Positions 1-7,989 are shown, counted from the first letter of the stretch. The stretch: 64,000 bases of DNA from an uncultured Oscillospiraceae bacterium (GCA_910578505.1 CAJTPV010000013.1:1-64000); one strand, 5' to 3'. Notes: generated from the letters alone by a model not told the origin. Made by a program: numbers and translations.

Positions 1-3000
1 GACGGCTGCACCCAGTACTGGAACCAGAACCGTGTCCTGGTCCACTATGACGACGGCGATGCCGTATACGCGATCTCCTTCTCCAACAAGAACAACGGCA
101 TGGGCAACGACAACGGCCTTGCCAGACAGATCTGGAAGGACAGCCAGCCCTCCTGGACCGGTTCCGCTGCCAACGTCCTGGGCTATGCCGAGTACGTTGC
201 AGGGCTGAAGGCCTACGGCACCTATTCTCACGATAAGAGCGCCGACGAGATTGCACGGGTCGTGAATGCGCTGAATGCGCTGACCAACCTGAGCAGCGCT
301 CAGCAGACCAAGCGCGACGAGATCCTCGCTGCTCTGAGCGGCGGCGTGACCCCCACTCCCACCTTCGCTGTCACTGTGACCGTGGCTGGCGTGGACGGCG
401 TTGCCCCCGCTGACGTCATTGCCTGGGATGCCGCCGACCTGACGGCTGTTCCCGAGAACACCACCGTCACCTTTACCCCTGTCGCTGGCGCCAACTACAA
501 TATCGACAGCGTCACCGCCAACGGTGTCAACGTGGCGCCCGAGGCCGATGGTTCCTACAAGGTTGCTGTCACTGCTGTTACCAGCGTTGTCGTCAACGTC
601 AGCGAGAAGACCGCCACCGTGAAAGTCAACGTCAATGGCCTCCGCGTAGACCAGACGACCAGCGCAAGAACCCCCTTCAGCTTTGACGCCGCAGTCAAGG
701 ACGGCGAGTTCACCACACGGGATATCGCCTTCTTGGAGGGTATGGACGCCGAGGCGTGGGTTCCTGTTGCGATGTGGAACGAGGACGGCACCATCCTGGG
801 TGTGAAGACCATTCAGGACGGTAAAGAGTTCTGGACAGTGAAGGGTATCCCTGCTGGAACAAGTGAGCTCAACCTCACAGTTATTTATGCTACACAGGAA
901 GAAATGAAGGACCTGCCTCCTGTTATGCCTCCCGTACCTGTGAGCCGGTTGGCCCGCGCCGCCGCAGGAACCACCCCTGTGTATATCAAGACTTGGCTGC
1001 AGAATGGTAAGACCCCTGGCAGTCATACTGTGACAAATCCTGTTGATGGTGTGGAAGTAACGGCGAAATATGAGTTCGCTTCTCAGCTCAAGCAGGAAGA
1101 CGGATACACCCTCTGGTACATTCTGGTTGTTATCAATCAGGGCGGGGTCAGCAAGGACACGATCATCAATATGGGTATCACCTTTGGCACTAAGACTGAA
1201 GATCCCGACCCCGGCGACCTGACCCAGGCCAAGGCCAATGCCAACAAGGCTGTTGACGAGTACAAGGCCACTGAGATTGCCGGCCTGACCGGCGAGAAGG
1301 CCACCGCCGCTCAGGGCGCTAAGGACGCCGCCAAGGCTGCTATCGAGGCCGCTACAACGCAGGCTGAGATTGACAAGGCTGTCGCTGATTATAAGGCTGC
1401 CATTGACGAGCTGGTTGCCGCGACAGGCGAACTGACGGTTAAGGCTACGGATGATAAGACAAAGGTCCTTGAAAAGTATCCGTTTGAGTTCCAGACAATC
1501 ACTGGCATTGACAAGTCCGCTGACGGGAAGACCTTCACCGTCAACGGTACGGCCAAGTATGTTGAGACTTGGAACCAGTGGAGTGCTGGTGCGAGTGGCT
1601 ACTTTGTTGCGCTGGATATCACCCATTCCGAACTGAGTGCAAGCCAGATCGGCATTGTTGGTTCCGACGGCGGCATCAAGTGGCTGGGCACTGGCGGCGA
1701 TTCCACCCTGGTCTGGAAGATCACACCAACTGCGGACCAGAAAGGGAACAAGTTTACCGTCAAGGCCGGCGATGAGACCTACACCATCGACCTGTCCGGT
1801 GTAAAGCTGGGCGAGGACGAGAAGACTTTGAGCGTTGAAGCTATTGCCGCTACCGATGTACTGTTAGAGAATGCGGGGAATAAGACTGAGAACACAAAGG
1901 CTTATGACCTGCAGGAAAACATCAGCTTTGATACTGTCAGTGCTGGGACCATTGCAGTCAACGGCACGTCCAAGTATTATACTTCAGATAAAACCTACTG
2001 GACCACCGGTTTCTGGGGGAATGATAACACATATTATAGTGGCTTCTATATCGCCCTCAAGCTGACTTATCCCGGCGCTACAGAGTATGGAGACATCAAG
2101 TTCATTAGCGTGGATGGTGATGATCCGAAGATTGACGCCACCAAGGGGTGGAAGAAACTGGGTACAGACGGTATCCTGATTTGGAAGCTGACTGTGGGCA
2201 ACAATGGTAAGGTCACCAAAAACATTACTGTTCAGGTCGAAGGCAAGATGTACACCCTTGACCTGTCCAATATCAAGCTTCTGGGCAGAGACCTGAAGGT
2301 GAGCGCTGCCAGCAGCGAAAAGCTGTACGGTAAAGCAGTTGCAGAGCTGCAGAGCGGTATCACTGCTGCGGATCCTGTCAATCGGATTATCAAGGTAAGC
2401 GGTACTTCCTACTACGTGGATAAGTATGATGGATATACCACAACCCCAAATGACGGTACTAATAACGCGGGCTGGTATGTTGCTCTGGATCTGTCCTGCG
2501 TAGGCGTGGATGCGAAGACGATTAAGGCCAGCAAGACGCTGAAAGCCAATGGGACCGATTTGGACGGCGGTAAAGAGCTGGTGCCTGATGGAGACAAGTG
2601 CCCGGCCGGCACCGTGGTGTATAAGCTGGGGAATACTGTGGCTGAGAAGACCCTCTACGTTAAAGTTGGCGGTACCATTTACACAATTGATATGACCGGC
2701 GTGAAGCTGAGCGGTGACTCCAGCACACCGGAAGCCTCCCTGACTATAGAAGCTGCGGACCAGAGAGATGAGCTTTTCTCTAAGGCAGATTATGCGAAAC
2801 GTGTTTCTGATCTGCAGAGCGCAACTGTGGACGTCGATGAGAGTACGTTGGCGGTGACCGGTACGCTGTATTATCAGGACAATTGGAAGGCGTACGGCGC
2901 ACCCAATGATAAGGGTTACTTTGTCGCCCTGAAGGTTTCCTTCGGAGATGTTCCGGCTAACCAGATCAAGGTGTTTACCCCGCTGACGGAAGAGGATGGG

Positions 3001-3684
3001 GGTAAAAATTTGGGTGAAGATGGTATTGTAGTTGTCCGAGTTGCTGGAAAGGGCGAGAAGATTCCCGCAAACGCTCTGAGATTTGAAGTTGCTGGGCAAG
3101 AGTTCCCTGTTGACCTGACCGGTTTGACTCTGGGAAGCACGCTCTCCGTAAGCGAGCCGAAGGACATGATTCTGTTTGCGAGCGATGACAAGAGAGTCAG
3201 CGATCTGCAGAGCAACGTCAACATCACAGGACCGGACAAAGACGGGGTTATTAACGTATCTGGCGACTTCAAACCGATCACAGGATGGAATAAATTCTCA
3301 ACGGATTCGAAGTATAATAGTGGCTACTTTATCGCCCTGACGCTGGATCTCCCGGATTTGCCCAAGGGTACTGAGATTTACTATCAGGCCGAGGCTGGTA
3401 CAGAAGAAGTAACGAACTCAAATCCCAAATTGTTCAAGATGCACAACGGCGATACTTTGGTTTGGCGGATGGCAGGTCTGAACGACATGAGAGCCAAGGA
3501 TCTTGTTGTTGAGGCAGATGGCCGTCAGTATACCGTGAAGTTTGCCATCACGCCTGTGGAAAGCGAGGCAAATATCGCGGAGGCCAACTTCATTGGTACA
3601 GAGGAGGCCGTTGGATACAGTATGTACGATGTGTCTGCGGACGAGAGCACGATTGGTGTCGTGATCGAAGACGGTAGGTTCTAA
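1..3684 (+). CDS. Large repeat-rich surface protein, 5'-truncated by window edge
   Basis: The reading frame is open from base 1, so the N-terminus lies outside the window; at least 1,227 codons are visible and end in TAA. In order it shows a short N-terminal stretch rich in aromatic and Asn residues, Val/Thr-rich Ig-like segments (about 350-1200), an alanine-rich helical FIVAR-like segment (about 1215-1430), then five diverged tandem repeats of roughly 420-460 nt starting near 1440, 1860, 2300, 2760 and 3170. Each repeat has a YFVALDI-like core and most end in a YTIDLSGVKL-like strand. No SLH domain, LPXTG motif or C-terminal membrane anchor is visible, so it is probably secreted or held non-covalently. 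Base composition is somewhat less GC-rich than the housekeeping genes downstream. The function is not recognised; a cell-surface or adhesin-like role is inferred only from architecture. Confidence 0.8.
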   Translation, partial: DGCTQYWNQNRVLVHYDDGDAVYAISFSNKNNGMGNDNGLARQIWKDSQPSWTGSAANVLGYAEYVAGLKAYGTYSHDKSADEIARVVNALNALTNLSSAQQTKRDEILAALSGGVTPTPTFAVTVTVAGVDGVAPADVIAWDAADLTAVPENTTVTFTPVAGANYNIDSVTANGVNVAPEADGSYKVAVTAVTSVVVNVSEKTATVKVNVNGLRVDQTTSARTPFSFDAAVKDGEFTTRDIAFLEGMDAEAWVPVAMWNEDGTILGVKTIQDGKEFWTVKGIPAGTSELNLTVIYATQEEMKDLPPVMPPVPVSRLARAAAGTTPVYIKTWLQNGKTPGSHTVTNPVDGVEVTAKYEFASQLKQEDGYTLWYILVVINQGGVSKDTIINMGITFGTKTEDPDPGDLTQAKANANKAVDEYKATEIAGLTGEKATAAQGAKDAAKAAIEAATTQAEIDKAVADYKAAIDELVAATGELTVKATDDKTKVLEKYPFEFQTITGIDKSADGKTFTVNGTAKYVETWNQWSAGASGYFVALDITHSELSASQIGIVGSDGGIKWLGTGGDSTLVWKITPTADQKGNKFTVKAGDETYTIDLSGVKLGEDEKTLSVEAIAATDVLLENAGNKTENTKAYDLQENISFDTVSAGTIAVNGTSKYYTSDKTYWTTGFWGNDNTYYSGFYIALKLTYPGATEYGDIKFISVDGDDPKIDATKGWKKLGTDGILIWKLTVGNNGKVTKNITVQVEGKMYTLDLSNIKLLGRDLKVSAASSEKLYGKAVAELQSGITAADPVNRIIKVSGTSYYVDKYDGYTTTPNDGTNNAGWYVALDLSCVGVDAKTIKASKTLKANGTDLDGGKELVPDGDKCPAGTVVYKLGNTVAEKTLYVKVGGTIYTIDMTGVKLSGDSSTPEASLTIEAADQRDELFSKADYAKRVSDLQSATVDVDESTLAVTGTLYYQDNWKAYGAPNDKGYFVALKVSFGDVPANQIKVFTPLTEEDGGKNLGEDGIVVVRVAGKGEKIPANALRFEVAGQEFPVDLTGLTLGSTLSVSEPKDMILFASDDKRVSDLQSNVNITGPDKDGVINVSGDFKPITGWNKFSTDSKYNSGYFIALTLDLPDLPKGTEIYYQAEAGTEEVTNSNPKLFKMHNGDTLVWRMAGLNDMRAKDLVVEADGRQYTVKFAITPVESEANIAEANFIGTEEAVGYSMYDVSADESTIGVVIEDGRF

Positions 3685-3723
3685 GTTCCACAATATATCG
3701 TATAAAACAGAACATCCACACTT

Positions 3724-3751
3724 ACCCCCAAGGGCTGCGGCCCTTGGGGGT
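3724..3751 (+). terminator. Strong hairpin terminator after the surface-protein gene
   Basis: An 11-bp GC-rich stem (CCCCCAAGGGC paired with GCCCTTGGGGG, TGCG loop) begins 40 nt after the stop codon. Only a short T run follows on the plus strand. Confidence 0.7.
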
Positions 3752-3755
3752 TCCC

Positions 3756-3932
3756 TTATTTCATCTCAATAAACCCAACAATCAAATCCACCGCCTCGGC
3801 GACGATCTCCACCGGGGCTTTCTCCACAAAGGCGGCATTTCTGGCGGCAACATCCAGCATCCGGGCCTGGTCACACAGGACCACGCCGTCAATTTTTCCG
3901 TCCCGCGCGGTCGGATATGGAACGGGCGCCGT
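3756..3932 (-). pseudogene. MazF/PemK-family toxin remnant (C-terminal third only)
   Basis: The minus strand encodes about 58 codons ending in TAA, with the sequence DGKIDGVVLCDQARMLDVAA followed by a helix ending VGFIEMK. This matches my knowledge of the C-terminal end of MazF/PemK endoribonucleases from Firmicutes, where VVLCDQ and the final helix are conserved. The frame is closed upstream by an in-frame TAA at 3933-3935. No start codon, ribosome site or N-terminal catalytic part is present, so this is a decayed fragment. It lies directly beside the duplicated type I toxin-antitoxin module, which suggests the spot has hosted several such modules. Confidence 0.65.
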
Positions 3933-3973
3933 TTATCCGTGTGGGTGATGGGAAAATAATAGAGAAAAAACTA

Positions 3974-4002
3974 TTGCAAAGCTGTGGGTGGTGTGGTATA
4001 GT
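3974..4002 (+). promoter_or_regulatory. Promoter of antisense RNA, copy 1
   Basis: TTGCAA at 3974-3979 and TATAGT at 3997-4002 are separated by exactly 17 bp, a near-consensus sigma-A promoter. The predicted start is near 4008. The same promoter is preserved in copy 2. Confidence 0.8.
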
Positions 4003-4005
4003 AAG

Positions 4006-4098
4006 GGTGCGAAAGCACCAAACAGGTTACTTTATGAAACACCGCGAAAAGATCCCCCGGAGAGAGTGTGGTTTAGGGCTCTCTCACGGGGGATCTTT
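4006..4098 (+). ncRNA. Antisense RNA antitoxin, copy 1 (par RNAII-like)
   Basis: The predicted RNA starts with a GGTGC-GAAA-GCACC hairpin (4006-4019). It then carries ACCAAACAGGTTAC (4017-4030) and GAAACACC (4036-4043) before ending in a bidirectional hairpin. Both segments recur in the same order and near-equal spacing at 4192-4205 and 4212-4219, over the toxin start region. As the toxin mRNA is read from the opposite strand, the RNA can pair with it over its start codon, its early codons and the ribosome site. This is the organisation known for RNAI/RNAII of the pAD1 par (Fst) locus: convergent transcripts, two direct repeats, shared terminator. The antitoxin role is inferred. Confidence 0.72.
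4047..4098. terminator. Shared bidirectional terminator, copy 1
   Basis: A long stem pairs AAAGATCCCCC plus GAGAGAG on the left with CTCTCTC plus GGGGGATCTTT on the right. The two convergent transcripts (antisense RNA on plus, toxin mRNA on minus) both end here. Copy 2 has different loop and flank bases but the same pairing. Confidence 0.75.
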
Positions 4099-4113
4099 CC
4101 GCTATGGATTGGC

Positions 4114-4209
4114 TCACCGCCTCCGGATAAATCCGTCGAACCACTTGCAGATGCAGTTACTCACCACACCGGCCATGACGGACAGGAGGAAACCAAACAG
4201 GTTACCCAT
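4114..4209 (-). CDS. 31-residue hydrophobic peptide, probable type I toxin, copy 1
   Basis: The peptide begins MGNLFGFLLSVMAG, has one hydrophobic segment (about residues 4-21), then CKWFDG and a basic tail ending RRR. The start ATG (4207-4209) is preceded by AAGGGGGTG at 4216-4224, a good ribosome site with 6-nt spacing. A 5-bp hairpin (4228-4247) in the leader overlaps an upstream GGAGG and may modulate access. Size, single membrane helix and charged tail fit the Fst-type par toxins, although the sequence itself is not Fst. Copy 2 encodes the identical peptide with one silent change. Toxicity is inferred from the architecture and the antisense RNA. Confidence 0.75.
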   Translation of the reverse strand: MGNLFGFLLSVMAGVVSNCICKWFDGFIRRR

Positions 4210-4254
4210 TAGAAACACCCCCTTCCTCCGTCAGGGATGAAAGACGGCAGGTAT

Positions 4255-4283
4255 AGTATACCATAATTCGACAGAATGCGCAA
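4255..4283 (-). promoter_or_regulatory. Promoter of toxin mRNA, copy 1
   Basis: On the minus strand TTGCGC (4278-4283) and TATACT (4255-4260) are 17 bp apart. The predicted start near 4248 gives a leader of about 40 nt that begins with the CCGTC/GACGG hairpin. Confidence 0.78.
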
Positions 4284-4335
4284 TTCTTATTTCGGGTTCG
4301 ATTCCATAGACAAATAAAGACGAAGAAAAAATCTA

Positions 4336-4364
4336 TTGCAAAGTTGTGGGTGGTGTGGTATAGT
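4336..4364 (+). promoter_or_regulatory. Promoter of antisense RNA, copy 2
   Basis: TTGCAA (4336-4341) and TATAGT (4359-4364) with a 17-bp spacer, the same as copy 1. Confidence 0.8.
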
Positions 4365-4367
4365 AAA

Positions 4368-4460
4368 GATGCGAAAGCACCAAACAGGTTACTTTATGAA
4401 ACACCGCGAAAAGATCCCCCATGAGAGAGGCTTGGGGACACTCTCTCTGGGGGATCTTTC
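4368..4460 (+). ncRNA. Antisense RNA antitoxin, copy 2
   Basis: Same layout as copy 1: 5' GAAA-loop hairpin, direct repeat ACCAAACAGGTTAC (4379-4392), direct repeat GAAACACC (4398-4405), terminator hairpin. The matching segments over the second toxin gene are at 4553-4566 and 4573-4580. The pairing segments are identical in both copies, so cross-neutralisation between copies is expected. Confidence 0.7.
4409..4460. terminator. Shared bidirectional terminator, copy 2
   Basis: AAAGATCCCCC (4410-4420) pairs with GGGGGATCTTT (4449-4459), extended by GAGAGAG/CTCTCTC. Compared with copy 1 the linking bases change from a G-C to an A-T pair, a compensatory change. Confidence 0.72.
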
Positions 4461-4474
4461 CGCTATGGATTGGC

Positions 4475-4570
4475 TCACCGCCTCCGGATAAATCCGTCGA
4501 ACCACTTGCAGATGCAGTTACTTACCACACCGGCCATGACGGACAGGAGGAAACCAAACAGGTTACCCAT
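4475..4570 (-). CDS. 31-residue hydrophobic peptide, probable type I toxin, copy 2
   Basis: It encodes exactly the same 31 residues as the gene at 4114-4209. The single nucleotide difference (GTA for GTG) is silent, whereas the terminator loop between the copies has diverged at many positions; this supports coding under constraint. The ribosome site is AAGGGGGTG at 4577-4585. It has its own promoter and antisense RNA. Function as in copy 1, inferred. Confidence 0.75.
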   Translation of the reverse strand: MGNLFGFLLSVMAGVVSNCICKWFDGFIRRR

Positions 4571-4615
4571 TAGAAACACCCCCTTCCTCCGTCAGGGATG
4601 AAAGACGGCAGGTAT

Positions 4616-4644
4616 AGTATACCATAATTCGACAGAATGCGCAA
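4616..4644 (-). promoter_or_regulatory. Promoter of toxin mRNA, copy 2
   Basis: On the minus strand TTGCGC (4639-4644), 17-bp spacer, TATACT (4616-4621). Confidence 0.78.
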
Positions 4645-4730
4645 TTCTTATTTCGGATTTCTATAGGAAACAGCAAAATTCTTGACAAAGTGCTGGAAGG
4701 CTCTCCCGGCAATTTGGAAAATCGCTATAA

Positions 4731-4770
4731 AAAAGTCCGGGCGGGTCACAAGCTCCGTCCGGACTCTTTT
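4731..4770. terminator. Bidirectional terminator below nadE
   Basis: An 11-bp stem (AGTCCGGGCGG with CCGTCCGGACT, one G-T wobble) is flanked by A/T tracts on both sides. It lies 68 bp past the stop of the minus-strand NAD synthetase and probably ends that transcript. Confidence 0.75.
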
Positions 4771-4838
4771 CATGCTGCATGCAGCCAGGGCTTTCGCTGC
4801 CGCTATCGTTCAGGACGCGCAGCGCATTGGCCGTCCGA

Positions 4839-6815
4839 CTAGGACAGGGTCTCCAGCTCCTCCAGCCACAGCCGGGCCGCGGCGTCGCTGGGCATGCGCC
4901 AGTCCCCGCGGGGGCTGAGGGCCACGGAGCCCACCTTCGGGCCGTCGGGCAGGCAGGAGCGCTTGAACTGCTGGGCAAAGAAACGGCGGTAGAAATTCTT
5001 CAGCCACTTCAAAATCACGTCCCGGCTGTAGGTCCGGCCCCAGACCAGCTCTGTGAGCCGGAAAATCTTCCGGGGTGAAAAGCCCCAGCGGATGACGTAG
5101 TACAGGAAAAAGTCGTGGAGCTCATAGGGGCCCACCAGGTCCTCTGTCCGCTGGCTGATCTCCCCCTGCACCGCCGGCAGCAGCTCCGGCGACACCGGCG
5201 TGTCCAGAATGTCCTCCAGCACGTGGGTCAGCTCCACATCCTTTTTCAGGTTGTCCCTGGCCACGTAGTCCACCAGATGCCGCACCAGGGTCTTGGGGAT
5301 GGACGCATTGACGCCGTACATGCTCATGTGGTCGCCGTTGTAGGTGGCCCAGCCCAGGGCCAGCTCGCTGAGGTCGCCGGTGCCGATGACCAGCCCCCCG
5401 GTTTCGTTGGCCACGTCCATCAGCACCTGGGTCCGCTCACGGGCCTGGGCGTTCTCATACGTCACGTCCTGGTCGTCCAGACTGTGGCCGATGTCCCGGA
5501 AATGCCGCTTCACCGTCTCCCCGATGGGGATGGTCCGCAGCGTGGCCCCCATGCGCTCGGCCAGCAGCACAGCGTTGTTTTTCGTCCGGTCCGTGGTGCC
5601 GAAGCAGGGCATGGTGATGGCGATGATGTCGCTGGCGGGCCGGTGGAGCATCCCCAGGGCCAGGGCTGCCGTCAGCAGGGCCAGGGTGCTGTCCAGACCG
5701 CCGGAGAGACCCACCACGGCGGTCTTCGCGCCGGTGTGCTCCAGACGCTTTTTCAGCCCCAGGGCCGCGATGGTGAGAATTTCCTCGCAGCGGTTGGAGC
5801 GGTCGGAGGCGTTCTCCGGGATGAAGGGCGTGGGGGAGTGGTAGCGGCGCAGCTTGGTCTCGCAGGGCGTAAATGCCGCCCAGGAATGGCAGAGATAACC
5901 GGATTTCCCCTTCTCCTGGTAGCTGTAGGCCGGCGGGAAGGGGGTCAGACGGCGGCGGTCGTACAAAAGCCGCTGCACATCGATCTCCGATACGGTCAGC
6001 CCGGTGGAAAAGCGCCGCTCCGCCAGCAGCGCGCCGTTCTCCGCGATCATGTTGTGACCGGTGAACACCAGGTCGGTGGTGGACTCCCCCTCGCCGGCGT
6101 CGGCGTAGACGTAGCCGCAGCACAGCCGCCCGGACTGGCCCACCACCAGCTGCCGCCGGTAGGCCGCCTTGCCAACCACCTCGTTGGAGGCGGAGAGATT
6201 CAGGATAATGGTGGCCCCCGCCTCCGCCAGACGGCGGGAGGGCGGGTCCGCCGCCCACAGGTCCTCGCAGATCTCAATGCCAACATTGAGTCCAGGCATC
6301 CCCGCGCAAGCAACGACGGTCTGGGAGAGGCTGGTGTGCAGGACGGTGCTGCCGTCCTCGTCCGGCTCCAGACCGGGAATCTCGATATCCAGCGCCAAGG
6401 GCTGGTCGAACGCCTGGATGCTCTCAAACCAGCGCTTTTCGTAGAACTCGCCGTAATTGGGCAAATAGGTCTTGGGGACCACCGCCAGAACCTCCCCCTT
6501 CTGCACCGCCACCGCGCAGTTGAAGAGCTTTCCCCCCGCCCGGATGGGCATGCCGAAGGCGGTAAGGATCTCCAGATGCCTGGTGGCCTTCAAAATGGTC
6601 CGCAGGCCCTCCATGGCCCCCTCCAGCAGGGTGTCCTGCAAAAACAGGTCGCCGCAGGTGTAGCCGGTGAGGCACAGCTCCGGCAGGGCCAGGATCTTGA
6701 CGCCCTGCTTGTCCGCCTCCCGCATCATGGTGAAAATCTGTTCCGCGTTGTACCGGCAGTCAGCCACGCGGATCTTGGGCGTTCCCGCCGCCACGCAGAT
6801 AAAACCGTCTCTCAT
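4839..6815 (-). CDS. nadE: Glutamine-dependent NAD+ synthetase
   Basis: This cytosolic enzyme converts deamido-NAD to NAD using ATP and glutamine, the last step of NAD synthesis. At 658 residues it has the two-domain layout of the glutamine-dependent type. The N-terminal nitrilase-fold glutaminase shows Glu46 in LPELCLTGY, a lysine in VVPKTYLPNYGEF and the nucleophile Cys in NVGIEICEDLWA. The C-terminal synthetase has the PP-loop SGGLDSTLAL and a GTGDLSELALGW stretch. The ATG at 6813-6815 has AAGGAGG 9 nt upstream. It is flanked by a terminator on the 3' side and by degV upstream on the same strand, separated by its own terminator, so it is probably monocistronic. Confidence 0.96.
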   Translation of the reverse strand: MRDGFICVAAGTPKIRVADCRYNAEQIFTMMREADKQGVKILALPELCLTGYTCGDLFLQDTLLEGAMEGLRTILKATRHLEILTAFGMPIRAGGKLFNCAVAVQKGEVLAVVPKTYLPNYGEFYEKRWFESIQAFDQPLALDIEIPGLEPDEDGSTVLHTSLSQTVVACAGMPGLNVGIEICEDLWAADPPSRRLAEAGATIILNLSASNEVVGKAAYRRQLVVGQSGRLCCGYVYADAGEGESTTDLVFTGHNMIAENGALLAERRFSTGLTVSEIDVQRLLYDRRRLTPFPPAYSYQEKGKSGYLCHSWAAFTPCETKLRRYHSPTPFIPENASDRSNRCEEILTIAALGLKKRLEHTGAKTAVVGLSGGLDSTLALLTAALALGMLHRPASDIIAITMPCFGTTDRTKNNAVLLAERMGATLRTIPIGETVKRHFRDIGHSLDDQDVTYENAQARERTQVLMDVANETGGLVIGTGDLSELALGWATYNGDHMSMYGVNASIPKTLVRHLVDYVARDNLKKDVELTHVLEDILDTPVSPELLPAVQGEISQRTEDLVGPYELHDFFLYYVIRWGFSPRKIFRLTELVWGRTYSRDVILKWLKNFYRRFFAQQFKRSCLPDGPKVGSVALSPRGDWRMPSDAAARLWLEELETLS

Positions 6816-6916
6816 GATAATGAGCCTCCTTGCAACAGGTTTCTTTGACGCTATTTTACCCCTATCTCAACAAAAATGCAAGTCCCCGGCAAACCGGCGG
6901 AACTTTCGCCCAACGA

Positions 6917-6943
6917 AAAAAGCCGGGTCTCCCCGGCTTTTTC
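6917..6943 (-). terminator. Terminator after degV
   Basis: The 7-bp stem AGCCGGG/CCCGGCT with a 4-nt loop (6921-6938) is flanked by A and T runs. It ends the minus-strand degV transcript. Confidence 0.8.
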
Positions 6944-6946
6944 AAA

Positions 6947-7795
6947 TCAATCCATCCGCTCCATATAGGCGATGCCCAGGGCGCCGGGGCCGATGTGGGT
7001 GCCGATGGTGGGTCCCACGGAGCTGTAGTGCAGCCGCAGGGGCAGCATGTTCTGCCCCTTCAGCTTCGGCAGCAGCAGCTCCTCCCGGCTCTTGTCGTCG
7101 GAATAGAGGAAGTAGGAGGGATAGGCGTCGTCAACGGGGTGCTCTGTCAGCAGCTTCATCAGCTGCTTCACCGCCGCGCCTGTGCCCAGAGCCTTTCCGA
7201 CAATGGACACCTTGCCGTCCCGGACCGCAATCACCGGCTTGAGCCGGGCCATGGCGCCCAGCCCCGCCTGCAGCCCGGTGAGCCGGCCGCCCCGGCGGAG
7301 ATACTCCAGGGTGTCGATGACCGCAAAAATGCGGACCTTGTCCTTGATGTTCTCCACGGCCTGGGCAATCTCCGGCGCGGGCAAACCGCTGTCCCGCAGC
7401 TTGCAGGCGTAGTTGACCAGGATCTGGATGCCCGCCGTGGCGGTCATGCTGTCTACAATATAAATGGGATCATAGCCGCACATCTCCTTCGCCACCTCGG
7501 CGCTCTGGAGCGTGCCGCTGAGGGCGCCGGAGAGCAGAATCACCACCGCCGGCTCGCTGGCCGCCTTGGCCTCCTCGAACACCCGGAGGAAATCCGCCGG
7601 GGACGGCTGGGAGGTGGAGGGGTTCTCCTTGCGCTCCTGCAGGAGCCGGTAAAACAAATCGTGGGTGATGGACTTGCCGTCCACAAAGGACGCGCCGCCG
7701 AACTGGATGGACATGGGGACCACGCCCACGCCCCGGCGCTTGGCGGCGGCCAAATCAAAGTCCGCAGAGGAATCGGTGATAATACGAATACCCAT
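6947..7795 (-). CDS. DegV-family fatty-acid-binding protein (FakB-like)
   Basis: DegV/FakB proteins bind a fatty acid and present it to the kinase FakA for phosphorylation; a fakA homologue lies at 35082-36740. The protein opens MGIRIITDSSADFDLAAAKR, the classic DegV start with the TDSSAD motif, and has FGGASFVDGKSIT and LLSGALSGTLQSAE stretches that line the lipid pocket in the family. I chose the ATG at 7793-7795 because AGGAGG lies 9 nt upstream; an upstream in-frame ATG at 7819 has no such site. Length is 282 residues, normal for the family. The bound lipid cannot be told from sequence. Confidence 0.92.
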   Translation of the reverse strand: MGIRIITDSSADFDLAAAKRRGVGVVPMSIQFGGASFVDGKSITHDLFYRLLQERKENPSTSQPSPADFLRVFEEAKAASEPAVVILLSGALSGTLQSAEVAKEMCGYDPIYIVDSMTATAGIQILVNYACKLRDSGLPAPEIAQAVENIKDKVRIFAVIDTLEYLRRGGRLTGLQAGLGAMARLKPVIAVRDGKVSIVGKALGTGAAVKQLMKLLTEHPVDDAYPSYFLYSDDKSREELLLPKLKGQNMLPLRLHYSSVGPTIGTHIGPGALGIAYMERMD

Positions 7796-7843
7796 TTCAA
7801 AATGCCTCCTGTTTTTCATTGAAGCTCTTGCCTTACCCTGTGA

Positions 7844-7872
7844 ACATTACAGCAATTGGCCCGGCTTGTCAA
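7844..7872 (-). promoter_or_regulatory. Promoter of degV
   Basis: On the minus strand a perfect TTGACA (7867-7872) and TAATGT (7844-7849) are separated by 17 bp, about 50 bp upstream of the degV start. Confidence 0.7.
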
Positions 7873-7989
7873 GTAGAATAGCTCCCAGAAAACCAGGCGT
7901 TCCGCGGGGATGCCTCGTAGCAAACACACAAAAGCGCGGCGTCTCCCGCCTGCCGCTGGAAATGAAACAGAAAATTAAGAATCACATTC

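Larger units (their letters stand above)
3965..4295. repeat. Tandem duplication, copy 1 (complete type I toxin-antitoxin module)
   Basis: This about 330-bp unit is repeated almost exactly at 4326-4656 (offset 361-362 bp). Each unit contains an antisense RNA promoter, the RNA, a two-way terminator, a small toxin gene and the toxin promoter. The copies differ mainly inside the terminator hairpin, where changes keep the stem, and by one synonymous base in the peptide gene. Confidence 0.9.
4326..4656. repeat. Tandem duplication, copy 2 (complete type I toxin-antitoxin module)
   Basis: Second copy of the unit at 3965-4295. All functional parts are intact. The 5' hairpin of the antisense RNA carries an A opposite C here (GATGC-GAAA-GCACC), so it is slightly weaker than in copy 1. 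Confidence 0.9.

Noticed and set aside
1984..3099. 371-codon open frame on minus strand inside the first gene
   Set aside because: No ribosome site, no recognisable domain; opposite strand carries clear tandem protein repeats.
3917..4240. Plus-strand ORFs of 70-107 codons across the tandem module
   Set aside because: They read antisense through the toxin gene and hairpin, have no ribosome sites, and are not preserved in frame in copy 2.
4683..4688. Perfect TTGACA downstream of the second toxin module
   Set aside because: No -10 element at 15-19 bp and no gene in that direction.
5115..6848. 577-codon open frame on plus strand opposite nadE
   Set aside because: Low-complexity Gly/His/Gln/Val-rich antisense shadow of a clearly recognisable NAD synthetase; no ribosome site.
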